From: Anderseniella sp039978075
Lineage (GTDB): Bacteria; Pseudomonadota; Alphaproteobacteria; Rhizobiales; Aestuariivirgaceae
Direction: 5' to 3'
DNA length: 64,000 bases
Assembly: GCA_039978075.1 (NCBI GenBank)
Contig: JBDWCA010000005.1
Location: 496,001 to 560,000 of the forward strand
Shown: in pieces, positions 8,250-16,680 of the stretch
Layout of the letters: each line of letters opens with the position of its first letter
How positions within the stretch are numbered: the first letter of the stretch is position 1
The notes under the pieces: generated by a model
What the model saw: only the letters and a program-made list of their open reading frames with translations
Told to the model about the DNA's origin: nothing
Databases searched by the model: none
Translations under genes and position numbers: made by a program

Positions 8250-8930
8250 ATGGCACAGACCGTCACACTGAACGCTTCGGTGCGCGAACGGGCCGGCAAG
8301 GGGGCCGCCCGTGCAGTCCGCCGTGAAGGCCGCGTACCCGCCGTAATCTACGGCGACAAAAAGGATCCCCAGACGATTTCCATGGATTACCGTGAATTGA
8401 TGAAACAGGTTCAGACAGGCCGGTTCCTGTCGACACTGATCGATATCGATGTTGACGGTACCAAGGTTCGCACCATCCCGCGTGATGTGCAGTTTGATCC
8501 GGTTCGCGACTTTGTCGTGCACGTTGACTTTCTGCGCCTTGGTAAAGGCGCGCGTATTGCCGTTGAAGTTGCAATCAACTTCCTTGGCGACGAAGACAGC
8601 CCAGGCCTCAAGCGTGGTGGCGTGTTGAACGTGGTTCGCCACACTGTTGAAATCATGTGCCCTGCTGATGCGATCCCCGAAAGCTTTGATATGGACATAT
8701 CAGAGCTGGATATCGGCGACGGCCTGCATTCGACAGACCTGACATTGCCTGAAGGCATGACCTTTACCATTACCGATCGTGACTTCACTATTGCGACCAT
8801 CTCTGCACCGTCCGGTGGTGCTGATGAAGATGAAGAAGATGCAGCAGTTGAAGGCGAAGAAGGTGCTGAAGGCGAAGAAGGTGAAGGCGGCGAAGACGCT
8901 GCCGGTGAGGGTGAAGGCGGCGAGGAGTAA
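8250..8930 (+). CDS. rplY: 50S ribosomal protein L25, CTC-type
   Basis: 226 residues: an N-terminal 5S rRNA-binding L25 domain (about 1-92, with RERAGKGAARAVRREGRVPAVIYG) and the C-terminal beta domain of the long CTC/TL5 form. The ATG at 8250 has GGAGAC upstream and gives MAQTVTLNASVRERAGKG; the frame is open further upstream but only through the leader. The tail (from about 190) is an acidic low-complexity repeat of Gly, Glu, Asp and Ala, encoded by GAAGGC/GAAGAA-type repeats. A terminator-like hairpin lies 29 bases upstream. pth follows 54 bases later, the usual neighbour in Alphaproteobacteria. Confidence 0.95.
   Translation: MAQTVTLNASVRERAGKGAARAVRREGRVPAVIYGDKKDPQTISMDYRELMKQVQTGRFLSTLIDIDVDGTKVRTIPRDVQFDPVRDFVVHVDFLRLGKGARIAVEVAINFLGDEDSPGLKRGGVLNVVRHTVEIMCPADAIPESFDMDISELDIGDGLHSTDLTLPEGMTFTITDRDFTIATISAPSGGADEDEEDAAVEGEEGAEGEEGEGGEDAAGEGEGGEE
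8820..8930 (+). repeat. Acidic low-complexity repeat encoding the L25 tail
   Basis: The last 110 bases of rplY consist of imperfect repeats of GAAGGCGAAGAAGGT-type units coding for Glu/Gly/Ala/Asp. Acidic tails of variable length are known in alphaproteobacterial L25; such codon repeats can change length by slippage. Confidence 0.7.
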
Positions 8931-8984
8931 TCTCTTCACCGGGCCTTACCGGTTCAGTTCGGCTGATTGCGAAATGAGGCACAC

Positions 8985-9716
8985 ATGCTGATTATCGCGG
9001 GACTTGGAAATCCAGGCACCAAATATGCCGGACACCGGCACAATATTGGCTTCATGGCGGCGGACGAAATCGTCCGCCGCCATGGCTTTTCTGCATGGCG
9101 CAAGAAGTTCCGGTCAGAAATCTCTGAAGGACTGCTCGACGGCGAGACAGTGCTGGTCATGAAACCGCAAACCTACATGAACGAGTCCGGTCGTGCCGTT
9201 GGCGAGGCGATGCGGTTCTACAATCTCGGTCCTGAAGACATTGTCGTGCTTTATGACGAACTTGATCTGGTGGCCGGCAAGGTGCGGGTGAAAACCGGTG
9301 GTGGCGCGGGCGGCCACAATGGCATCCGTTCCATCGATGCCCATTGCGGCAAGGACTATCGCCGGGTGCGCCTGGGGATCGGCCATCCGGGATCAAAGGA
9401 CCGGGTAACCGGACATGTCCTGGGTGATTTTGCGAAAGCCGATCGTGAATGGCTGGAGCCACTGTTAGACGAGGTTGCACGAAGTACCGGTTTGCTGGTG
9501 AAAGGCGACAATTCCGGGTTTATGAACAAGGTTGCGCTCGCCGTGCGCGCGGATGGAAAAGACAATCAGACGTCAAAGGTGTCATCGAAGGCGCCGGGTA
9601 ACAAGCAAAGTCACATACATCAGGCGCGGACTGCGGCCCGCAAGCCTGCATTGTCAAAAACCGGCCCGATGGCGGACATGCTGAACAGGCTGCTGGGTAA
9701 GAAGGACAAGGATTAG
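8985..9716 (+). CDS. pth: Peptidyl-tRNA hydrolase
   Basis: 243 residues from the ATG at 8985, which has GAGG eight bases upstream and gives MLIIAGLGNPG; an earlier in-frame ATG at 8967 would put the SD sequence inside the gene. Pth frees tRNA from peptidyl-tRNA dropped by ribosomes. The catalytic His is in AGHRHNIGF, and Asn and Asp residues follow in KPQTYMNESG and the YDELD segment; the GGGAGGHNGIRSID loop is conserved. The protein has a longer, basic C-terminal tail (about 190-243, with KVSSKAPGNK) that E. coli Pth lacks. Its stop is directly followed by the ychF ATG. Confidence 0.96.
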   Translation: MLIIAGLGNPGTKYAGHRHNIGFMAADEIVRRHGFSAWRKKFRSEISEGLLDGETVLVMKPQTYMNESGRAVGEAMRFYNLGPEDIVVLYDELDLVAGKVRVKTGGGAGGHNGIRSIDAHCGKDYRRVRLGIGHPGSKDRVTGHVLGDFAKADREWLEPLLDEVARSTGLLVKGDNSGFMNKVALAVRADGKDNQTSKVSSKAPGNKQSHIHQARTAARKPALSKTGPMADMLNRLLGKKDKD

Positions 9717-10814
9717 ATGGGTTTCAAGTGCGGTATCGTCGGGTTGCCAAACGTTGGCAAGTCGACCCTGTTCAATGCGCTGACGCAGACGGCGGCAGCA
9801 CAAGCAGCCAATTATCCGTTCTGCACCATTGAACCGAATGTCGGAGATGTGGCGGTGCCGGATGAGCGTCTTGTGCAACTCGCCGCAATCGCAAAGTCTG
9901 CCCAGACCATCCCGACCCGGCTGACATTTGTCGATATTGCCGGCCTCGTCAAAGGTGCGTCAAAAGGTGAGGGTCTCGGCAATCAGTTCCTGGCCAATAT
10001 CCGTGAGGTTGATGCGATTGCCCATGTGGTGCGCTGTTTTGAAGACGGCGACATCACTCACGTGGAAGGTCGCATTGACCCGATTGCCGACATAGAAACC
10101 ATCGAAACCGAACTGATGCTGTCGGATATGGAGAGCCTGGAAAAGCGAATTGCAGGGGTTGAGAAAAAGGCAAAGTCCGGTGAGAAAGCCGCCAGGGCCG
10201 AGTATGATTTCATGATGCGGCCGCTTGAGCTGCTGCGGGAAGGCAAGCCGGCGCGTGAGCTTGAAATCGCCGATGATGAGCAAAAAGCATTCCGCATGCT
10301 GGGGCTGCTGACGTCCAAGCCGGTTTTGTATGTCTGCAATGTCGAGGAAGCAGCGGCAGATGAGGGCAACGGCTTTTCTGACAAGGTGAAAACCTTTGCA
10401 GCGGCACAAGGGGCGCAGGCGGTTGTTGTGTCTGCCAAGATCGAAAGCGAAATTGCCGTACTGGATGATGATGAACAGCGTGAATACCTCGATGCCATCG
10501 GATTGGCCGAGCCGGGCCTGAACCGGGTTATTCGTGCTGGCTATAAATTATTGAAATTGCTGACCTATTTCACGGTTGGCCCGAAAGAAGCGCGAGCCTG
10601 GACCGTAACCAACGGCACCAAGGCACCTGCCGCTGCAGGGGTTATTCACACCGATTTTGAAAAGGGCTTCATCCGTGCTGAAACCATCGCCTACGATGAC
10701 TTCGTGACATTGTCAGGTGAGGCAGGCGCACGGGATGCCGGCAAGATGCGGCTGGAAGGCAAGGAATACATTGTCCTGGACGGCGATGTGCTGCATTTCC
10801 GTTTCAATAATTAG
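9717..10814 (+). CDS. ychF: Redox-regulated ribosome-binding ATPase YchF (OLA1 family)
   Basis: 365 residues, full length. It starts on the base after the pth stop, so the two are translationally coupled. P-loop GLPNVGKSTLFNAL at about 8-21, switch II VDIAGLVKGASKGEGLGNQFL, and the C-terminal TGS domain with FTVGPKEARAW and the end ...DGDVLHFRFNN are all present. The NKxD motif is replaced by an NVEE-type sequence, as in this family, which prefers ATP to GTP. YchF proteins bind ribosomes and act in stress and translational control. The pth-ychF pair is conserved in many bacteria. Confidence 0.96.
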   Translation: MGFKCGIVGLPNVGKSTLFNALTQTAAAQAANYPFCTIEPNVGDVAVPDERLVQLAAIAKSAQTIPTRLTFVDIAGLVKGASKGEGLGNQFLANIREVDAIAHVVRCFEDGDITHVEGRIDPIADIETIETELMLSDMESLEKRIAGVEKKAKSGEKAARAEYDFMMRPLELLREGKPARELEIADDEQKAFRMLGLLTSKPVLYVCNVEEAAADEGNGFSDKVKTFAAAQGAQAVVVSAKIESEIAVLDDDEQREYLDAIGLAEPGLNRVIRAGYKLLKLLTYFTVGPKEARAWTVTNGTKAPAAAGVIHTDFEKGFIRAETIAYDDFVTLSGEAGARDAGKMRLEGKEYIVLDGDVLHFRFNN

Positions 10815-10833
10815 GGTATTTTGCACGGGCAGT

Positions 10834-11523
10834 TCATTTTTGCCTATGTGGTTTGAAGACAGCCAGCCCGCGTCCGCTAATGATAACAACGTTCACCGCT
10901 TTCGGTGACCTGCGGTTGACGTGGGTCTCAAACTCGAACCGAAGCATGTCTCCAAGTCGAGTATTGCGCAGCTGAGCTTCGCCGGCGGCTTCGCGCTGAA
11001 TTTTCGCCAGCACCTTACTGCGAAGAGCATCTTCGGCCCGTTCCAGAGCTGTTCTCGACAACGAGTACTACAGTTCACCAATACTGCGGGCCGACAGCCT
11101 TTTCAGCCTGGCTGCCACATCAAGCGGATCAGTAAAGCCGGTGACGGTGAGCAGAACCGTGACATCACCGAAATAGCCGAAGTCGTCAGAATCGGAACGG
11201 CGCTGGCGCAATTCCATGGCTGTGATGGTTGCTTCGGCAACGCGCATGCCGGCAGCTTCCGCCTCATGGATGATATCGGTTTTCCGGCGTCGCAATGTGG
11301 TGATCAAACCGTCAAATGTCTGGTGGACGGAGCTGAATTCAAGGGACACCGTTATCTGGTCCGTCCTGAACTCTTCCTGCACGCTTGCTGCGGTGCGAAT
11401 GGGTTGGTCCTGTACGAGGGCCTGCCACCGTTTGGTGGCCTGACTATCCAGGTTTTGCGCGCTGACAGTGATGGGCAGAGTGGCAGCACACGCAGCGCAC
11501 AAGGCTATAATAGCAGTTCTCAT
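10834..11523 (-). pseudogene. SIMPL-domain (DUF541) secreted protein interrupted by an in-frame amber codon
   Basis: The frame 11523 to 10834 would encode about 228 residues, the normal size of a periplasmic SIMPL protein, but codon 152 (bases 11068-11070) is TAG. Upstream lies a signal peptide (ending TVSAQ) and the first SIMPL half, ending LSARSIGEL; downstream the same frame runs on without a shift as YSLSRTALERAEDALRSKV, which resembles the next conserved SIMPL helix. One C-to-T change (CAG to TAG) would explain it. The product would be a 151-residue truncated protein unless amber is read through. It ends 19 bases after ychF, convergent with it. Confidence 0.75.
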
Positions 11524-11580
11524 ATGTTACCCATTCAGGCATTCGAATTCTGGCACCCGCCTCATGACTGGTAGCGCAAC

Positions 11581-12426
11581 TTATCCGAACATGTTGCGTA
11601 TGCTCATGCGTAGTTGATCAGCAGCGAAATAGCGGGTTTGCAACAGTTCATGGAGATCCACAGTTGGCACAATAGTGTCTCGTATTCGGTGCTTTAGCTG
11701 CTGATTGTCGGCATAACGGCCCGTTTTTCCAATTGCTTGTTTCAATGCAGCTTCGTCAACTGATGCGTCAACAAGTTGAAACAGATCTCGCACGGTCTGG
11801 GCTGGTTGGCGAACGAACTGCTCACTTGGCAGTTCCGTGTAGGTCACACCCAGCGTGTTGAAGATCGTATGCCATTCGGCATACTCATATGCCAGGTATC
11901 TCAATTGACGCGTATATTCTCTGCGCAGTCGTGCGTCAGAAAAACTGGATGGGTCAACTCCTGTGTCTTGACTGCCCCAATTGTCCGTCAGGAGGGATAC
12001 GGTATAGGAAACGGCTTGATCACTGAGGTCACGTCGAAACAGGAACACCAGGTCCGCGCCGTCAAACAGTTCCCGGGCGAGGCCGGCCCTGATTGCGCGC
12101 TTTACATGTGCATGCTGTATCTTGGCTGCAAACACGCCCTGAACAGTTCGCAACGGCATGATGGTGTGCAGGTATTCAGCACTGAGTTTTGACTTGCTCA
12201 CAGGTATGCGTGAATTGCTGCGCATACGAAAGCGCCGCTCTGCCAGGGTACTGCAATACTCACTGACCTCGCCAAGTCCACTTGCACGAATGAATGCGCT
12301 CAGCGAACCGCTGGCAGTCCGCGGCGCAGTACAGATCAACAGTTTGCGCGTGGGTGCGGCCGGGTCTGATGTATCATGTTCCGCACCCATGCGAGCCATG
12401 CCTATGTTTTTTGAAAATACGCCCAA
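11581..12426 (-). CDS. Sulfotransferase-like protein (Stf0-type)
   Basis: 281 residues. The N-terminal motif LLICTAPRTASGSLSAFI (about 29-46) matches the PAPS 5'-phosphosulfate loop of sulfotransferases, with R-T-x-S in the place of the usual R-S-G-S/T. A second region, LVFLFRRDLSDQAVSY, corresponds to the 3'-phosphate binding stretch (R-R-D-x-x-x-Q-A-x-S), as in trehalose sulfotransferase Stf0. The acceptor is unknown. Base composition appears poorer in GC than neighbours and codon use is less biased, suggesting acquisition. The exact start is unsure: MGVFSKN at 12426 and two later ATGs are all possible. No carbohydrate genes lie beside it. Confidence 0.7.
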   Translation of the reverse strand: MGVFSKNIGMARMGAEHDTSDPAAPTRKLLICTAPRTASGSLSAFIRASGLGEVSEYCSTLAERRFRMRSNSRIPVSKSKLSAEYLHTIMPLRTVQGVFAAKIQHAHVKRAIRAGLARELFDGADLVFLFRRDLSDQAVSYTVSLLTDNWGSQDTGVDPSSFSDARLRREYTRQLRYLAYEYAEWHTIFNTLGVTYTELPSEQFVRQPAQTVRDLFQLVDASVDEAALKQAIGKTGRYADNQQLKHRIRDTIVPTVDLHELLQTRYFAADQLRMSIRNMFG

Positions 12427-12567
12427 CGCTTGCTCCTCATGCCAAGCATGCAGATTAGGTCATTGCCTCGGGAAAAGTCCATGCGAGAGGTGTTCTGATG
12501 TTGCTGCATGGGTTGCCTGCAATGAAGACTCTTGACCCCGCGAGCCAGAGGCCCGAAAACAACATGT

Positions 12568-13032
12568 ATGTCTGGGGATTTACTGCACTATGAAGATTTC
12601 AAGGTTGGCGATACGCACACCACTGGCGCGTTCGCCCTGTCGGCTGACCTGATCCGCGAGTATGCGGGCGAATGGGATCCGCAACCGTTTCATCTTGATG
12701 AGGAGCTGGCCAGTGCCTCCGTGCTCGGTGGCTTGTGCGCATCGGGGTGGCAGGTGTGTTCGATCATGAACCGGCTGATGGTGCTGGGCTATGCCAATCA
12801 GGCCGCCGGTATGGGTTCCTTCGGGATAGAGCAGGTGAAGTGGATGAAGCCGGTCTATGCTGGCGATGTGCTGTCGCTGCGCTACACGGTGCTGGAAAAA
12901 AGGGTGTCATCAAAACGCCCCGAAATGGGCATTGTGCGCATGCGTTGGGAAGCCCTGGACCAGACCGGTGAACTAAAAACTGAAATGACAGGCGCCAACC
13001 TGTTTCGCGTCCGCGCAGCAGGTGAGGCTTAA
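12568..13032 (+). CDS. MaoC-like hotdog dehydratase (first of a pair)
   Basis: 154 residues starting at the ATG at 12568 (MSGDLLHYEDFKVGD), the usual MaoC N-terminus; the frame is open further upstream to 12532 but that part is not family-like. The single hotdog domain contains the hydratase-2 motif EWDPQPFHLDEELASAS followed by LGGLCASGW, with the catalytic Asp/His region typical of (R)-specific enoyl-CoA hydratases. A second homologous gene starts only 3 bases after the stop and an SDR gene follows, so a hydratase/dehydrogenase set acting on an acyl-CoA or acid is likely. The substrate is not predictable. Confidence 0.85.
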   Translation: MSGDLLHYEDFKVGDTHTTGAFALSADLIREYAGEWDPQPFHLDEELASASVLGGLCASGWQVCSIMNRLMVLGYANQAAGMGSFGIEQVKWMKPVYAGDVLSLRYTVLEKRVSSKRPEMGIVRMRWEALDQTGELKTEMTGANLFRVRAAGEA

Positions 13033-13035
13033 TTG

Positions 13036-13536
13036 ATGAGTGGATACACCGCGATCTGGCTGGAAGATTTCGAGGCAGGCCAGCACGCAATATACGGCGA
13101 CTATCACTTCACCCGCGAAGCCGTGGTTGATTACGCACAGAAATATGACCCGCAGGCTTTTCACCTGGATGACGAGGCAGCAGCCAGGACATATTTCGGC
13201 AAGCTGGCTGCTTCCGGATGGCATACGGCGTCTGCCTGCATGAAGCTTCTTGCGCAGTATCATTTTTCGTTGCGTGATGCTGCAGCTGCGCGCGGTGATC
13301 CCCTACCGGCACTCGGCCCGTCACCGGGATTTGAGAACCTGCAATGGAACAGACCGGTCTATCCGGGCGATACGGTAACCTATGGCGGTACCATCACAGG
13401 TGCGCGCAAGATGAAATCGAGACCCGGGTGGGGCCTTGTCACACTCACGCCACGCGGCCACAACCAACATGGTGACAAGGTGTTTTCATATGATTCAACG
13501 GTAATGTTTGCATGCCGCGGCAATACCGGGACATGA
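13036..13536 (+). CDS. MaoC-like hotdog dehydratase (second of a pair)
   Basis: 166 residues. ATG at 13036 is preferred to the TTG just before it. The same hotdog signature appears as KYDPQAFHLDDEAAARTYFGKLAASGWH. Adjacent MaoC genes of this kind often make a heterodimer, as in mesaconyl-CoA hydratase-like or steroid hydratase pairs, where one subunit may have lost catalysis; here both keep the HLD motif. It is 3 bases from the first MaoC gene and 13 bases before the SDR gene, so the three are probably one operon. Confidence 0.85.
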   Translation: MSGYTAIWLEDFEAGQHAIYGDYHFTREAVVDYAQKYDPQAFHLDDEAAARTYFGKLAASGWHTASACMKLLAQYHFSLRDAAAARGDPLPALGPSPGFENLQWNRPVYPGDTVTYGGTITGARKMKSRPGWGLVTLTPRGHNQHGDKVFSYDSTVMFACRGNTGT

Positions 13537-13549
13537 AGGGATATGTCAG

Positions 13550-14302
13550 ATGAGCAAGGGTATCACACTGGTAACGGGTGCAGGATCGGGTATTGGCCGG
13601 GCATGTGCCATTGCCTTGGCAGCGGACGGATGGACAGTGGTGCTGACAGGCAGGCGTGAAAACGCCTTGCAGGAGACCATCACCGAGGCCGGCGGTTTGG
13701 GTTCGCAAATGCAGGCCATTGCGTGTGATGTCACGGATCCTGATTCAGTTGACGCGTTGTATGCAGGCATCGAGAAGGCCCACGGCCGGATTGATGTCGT
13801 GTTCAACAATGCCGGCATCAATGTGCCGCCGCTCAACCTTGCTGACCTGTCCTATGATCAGTGGCGGCAGGTCATCGGCGTCAATCTTGACGGTGCCTTC
13901 CTGATTGCCAAAGGTGCCTTCACCATGATGCGCGACCAGAGCCCGCAGGGCGGGCGCATCATCAACAATGGTTCGATTTCAGCGCATGTGCCGAGACCGG
14001 GATCAGCGCCCTATACAGCCTCCAAGCACGCCATCACCGGGCTGACGCGATGCATCTCGCTGGACGGCAGAGAGTTCAATATCGCATGCTCGCAGATTGA
14101 TATCGGCAATGCGGCTTCCGCGATGACCGACGCCATGAAAAAGGGCGTGCCGCAGGCAGACGGCAGCATGAAGCCTGAACCGGTGATGGATGTGTCCAAC
14201 GTTGCCTCTTCGGTGGTCTATATGGCCGGACTGAAGCTGGAAGCGAATGTGCAGTTCATGACGGTGATGGCGACCAACATGCCGTTCATCGGACGCGGGT
14301 GA
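13550..14302 (+). CDS. Short-chain dehydrogenase/reductase (SDR)
   Basis: 250 residues from ATG 13550. Classical SDR features are all visible: the cofactor loop TGAGSGIG near residues 9-16, NNAG in the middle, the catalytic Ser in NNGSIS and the Y-x-x-x-K pair in YTASKHA. The adenine-ribose pocket has TGRRE, with Arg residues after the second strand that favour NADP. It follows two MaoC dehydratases and probably supplies the alcohol/ketone step of the same pathway. It ends convergent to and directly abutting the class II aldolase gene. Confidence 0.87.
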   Translation: MSKGITLVTGAGSGIGRACAIALAADGWTVVLTGRRENALQETITEAGGLGSQMQAIACDVTDPDSVDALYAGIEKAHGRIDVVFNNAGINVPPLNLADLSYDQWRQVIGVNLDGAFLIAKGAFTMMRDQSPQGGRIINNGSISAHVPRPGSAPYTASKHAITGLTRCISLDGREFNIACSQIDIGNAASAMTDAMKKGVPQADGSMKPEPVMDVSNVASSVVYMAGLKLEANVQFMTVMATNMPFIGRG

Positions 14303-14950
14303 TCAGGCCTGCTTGCCGTAACTTTTGAACCTGGCGATCACGCGGTCCATTTCGGCATCGTCGAGAACATGGCCGCCACCCAGGCTGAGCACATCGATGT
14401 ACTGCCGGGCAAGCGTTTCGACCTCGCCGGCCAGTTCCAGTGCCTTGCCCAGATTGCCGGCAAAGGCGATCTGGCCGTGATTGGCCAGGAGGCAGGCCTT
14501 GTAGCCGCCTGACAACGCGGCCACGGCACTTGCCGCCAGCTCATCGGTACCGAAGGTTGCGTACTCAGCCAGCGGTATCTTTTTGCCGCCGGCAACTGCC
14601 ACCATGTAGTGAAATGCCGGGATGTCCCTGCGTGCGCATGCAAGTGCGGTGGCAGCCATTGAATGGCAGTGCACGATAGCTTCAGCGTCGGCAAAGGCGT
14701 TGTAGATAGCCAGATGGAACGGAGCCTCGGATGATGGTTTTCTCTGATCTTCGGCAATGACGCCATCCACCGACATCTTCACCATGTCGGCCGGCTGGTA
14801 GTCGGCGTAGGGCAGGCCGGTCGGGGTGACCAGAATACTGCCTCCGATACGCACGGATACATTGCCGGAGCGTTGTGGCGACAGGCCCTTGGCGCTCATT
14901 GCCTGGGCGGTTTCAACCACCTTGCGGCGAAGGGATGCTTCATCACTCAT
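14303..14950 (-). CDS. Class II aldolase, candidate 5-methylthioribulose-1-phosphate aldolase (Ald2-like)
   Basis: 215 residues of the class II aldolase/adducin fold. The catalytic Glu of fuculose-type aldolases is in PSSEAPFH (Glu75), and Zn ligands are His94 and His96 in VHCHS with His158 in LLANHG. MtnB dehydratases of the usual methionine salvage pathway share the fold, but the SSE-x-x-F-H block is aldolase-like. The gene overlaps the start end of mtnA by 4 bases (its ATG lies within the mtnA stop), the arrangement expected if it cleaves methylthioribulose-1-phosphate to dihydroxyacetone phosphate and methylthioacetaldehyde. No mtnC, mtnD or mtnE is seen. Substrate assignment is inference from context. 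Confidence 0.8.
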   Translation of the reverse strand: MSDEASLRRKVVETAQAMSAKGLSPQRSGNVSVRIGGSILVTPTGLPYADYQPADMVKMSVDGVIAEDQRKPSSEAPFHLAIYNAFADAEAIVHCHSMAATALACARRDIPAFHYMVAVAGGKKIPLAEYATFGTDELAASAVAALSGGYKACLLANHGQIAFAGNLGKALELAGEVETLARQYIDVLSLGGGHVLDDAEMDRVIARFKSYGKQA

Positions 14951-16041
14951 GTCTTGCGCTCCGGATACAACGATAACAGGCCTTGCGCGGATGCCTCGCA
15001 GACACCGCGTTCGGTAACCAGGCCGGTGACAAGGCGGGCAGGCGTGACATCAAAGGCCGGATTGCCGGCGCCTGATCCGGGTGCAGACACCTGGACCTTG
15101 ACGATGGACCCATCTGCTGCCCGCCCGCTCAAATGAGTTACCTCGTCGCCATCGCGTTCCTCAATGGGAATATCGGACACACCGTCAGCCACGGACCAGT
15201 CGATGGTTGAGTGCGGCAGGGCGACATAGAACGGAATGTCATTGTCCTTTGCTGCCAGGGCCTTCAGATAGGTGCCGATCTTGTTGCAGACATCGCCATT
15301 GGCAGCCGTTCGATCAGTGCCGGTGATGACCAGGTCCACCTGGCCATTCTGCATCAGGTGTCCGCCGGCATTGTCGACCACGATGGTGTGCGGCACGCCA
15401 TGACTGCCAAGCTCCCATGCGGTCAAGGCTGCGCCCTGGTTGCGCGGCCGGGTCTCATCTGCCCATACATGCACCGGAATGCCCTTGTCGTGCGCCATGT
15501 AGATTGGCGAAAGCGCTGTGCCCCAGTCGACGGTTGCAAGCCACCCGGCATTGCAATGGGTCAGGATATTGATGATCTCGCCTGGCTTTTCAGCAGCGAT
15601 GTCTTCGATCAGCTTGAGCCCGTTGCGGCCGATGGAGGCGTTGGTTTCAACATCGGCGTCACAAATATCCGCGGCCCTTTTGTAAGCGGCAACAAGCCGG
15701 TCGTCACGTGCCAGATTGCGCACCGTGGCCAGCATTTCATCCAGCGCCCACATCAGGTTGATGGCAGTGGGGCGGGTGCGGCGTAGTCTTGCGTCTGCCG
15801 CTTCCAGCGCTTCATCGGACGGGTCCTGGCGCAGTGCCAGACAGATACCATAGGCGGCTGTCGCGCCGATCAGCGGGGCACCGCGCACCTGCATGACCTC
15901 GATGGCGCGGGCTGCGTCTTCAAGGGTCTGCAAAGTCACGATCTCGAATTCATGCGGCAACCGGGTCTGATCGATGATGTCGACCCGCCAGCCATCATGA
16001 TTGAGCCAGATCGAGCGATAGGGTTTGCCTGCAACTTTCAT
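14947..16041 (-). CDS. mtnA: S-methyl-5-thioribose-1-phosphate isomerase
   Basis: 364 residues, from the ATG at 16041 giving MKVAGKPYRSIW; the open frame extends upstream but only into lysE. MtnA converts methylthioribose-1-phosphate to methylthioribulose-1-phosphate. Its marks are VRGAPLIGATAAYG, the catalytic Cys in ILTHCNAG, and the catalytic Asp in GTDRTAANGDVCNKIGTY. Family relation to eIF2B subunits raises no doubt here because these motifs are intact. It lies between lysE (10 bases upstream) and the class II aldolase (4-base overlap), which supplies the next step. Confidence 0.95.
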   Translation of the reverse strand: MKVAGKPYRSIWLNHDGWRVDIIDQTRLPHEFEIVTLQTLEDAARAIEVMQVRGAPLIGATAAYGICLALRQDPSDEALEAADARLRRTRPTAINLMWALDEMLATVRNLARDDRLVAAYKRAADICDADVETNASIGRNGLKLIEDIAAEKPGEIINILTHCNAGWLATVDWGTALSPIYMAHDKGIPVHVWADETRPRNQGAALTAWELGSHGVPHTIVVDNAGGHLMQNGQVDLVITGTDRTAANGDVCNKIGTYLKALAAKDNDIPFYVALPHSTIDWSVADGVSDIPIEERDGDEVTHLSGRAADGSIVKVQVSAPGSGAGNPAFDVTPARLVTGLVTERGVCEASAQGLLSLYPERKT

Positions 16042-16051
16042 GAGGTTACTT

Positions 16052-16678
16052 TCAGCTGCCTTCCAGACCAAGACGCAGACCAAGGCCTGCCAGAATTGAA
16101 CCACCGATCCAGCGGGCTATGCGCTGGCCGCGCAGGCTCTGCTTGATCCGGCCTACAATGTGATGGGCAAGCGCCACAGCCACAAGGTCAGCGGACGAGA
16201 AAACCACGTTGACGATGGTGCCCAGGATCAGAAACTGCAGCCATGCCGGTAGTCCGGCTGCGGGATCAACGAACTGCGGCAGGAACGCGATAAAGAAAAT
16301 CGCGGTTTTGGGGTTCAGGACTTCCACCAGCATGCTCTGTGTGAAGGTCCGGCGCGGGTTCGGTGCTGCCGGCTGGGAACGGTCTGCTTCGACGCGCTGG
16401 GTAATCATCTGGAAACCCAGCCACACCAGATAGGCAGCGCCTGCGAGCTTGATGATCATGTAGGCGGTGGGAACCTCAGACAGAAGAAATCCGAGACCAA
16501 GCGCAGCGGCGATCACGTGCACATAACCGCCCAGATGAATACCAAACGCTGCCATCAGTCCGCCTTTGCGGCCCCGCGCGATGGTCTGCGCGGTGGCGTA
16601 GAGCAGAGCCGGGCCGGGCATGTAGGCGAAAATCATGGTGGCAACAAAAAAAGCAGCGAGGGTGTCGAGATCAGCCAT
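16052..16678 (-). CDS. LysE/RhtB family exporter
   Basis: 208 residues with five or six hydrophobic segments and the family signature at the N-terminus: FFVATMIFAYMPGPALLYATAQTIARGRKGGLMAAFGIHLG. LysE/RhtB proteins export amino acids and related small solutes across the inner membrane. The gene lies between apt and mtnA with 2- and 10-base gaps, so it belongs to the methylthioadenosine salvage operon; export of a sulphur-containing by-product such as methylthioethanol or an amino acid is an attractive but untested idea. Confidence 0.87.
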   Translation of the reverse strand: MADLDTLAAFFVATMIFAYMPGPALLYATAQTIARGRKGGLMAAFGIHLGGYVHVIAAALGLGFLLSEVPTAYMIIKLAGAAYLVWLGFQMITQRVEADRSQPAAPNPRRTFTQSMLVEVLNPKTAIFFIAFLPQFVDPAAGLPAWLQFLILGTIVNVVFSSADLVAVALAHHIVGRIKQSLRGQRIARWIGGSILAGLGLRLGLEGS

Positions 16679-16680
16679 AT

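Noticed and set aside
11581..12426. Sulfotransferase gene as part of a defence or surface-modification island
   Set aside because: No glycosyltransferase, restriction or toxin gene adjoins it; only the composition is unusual.
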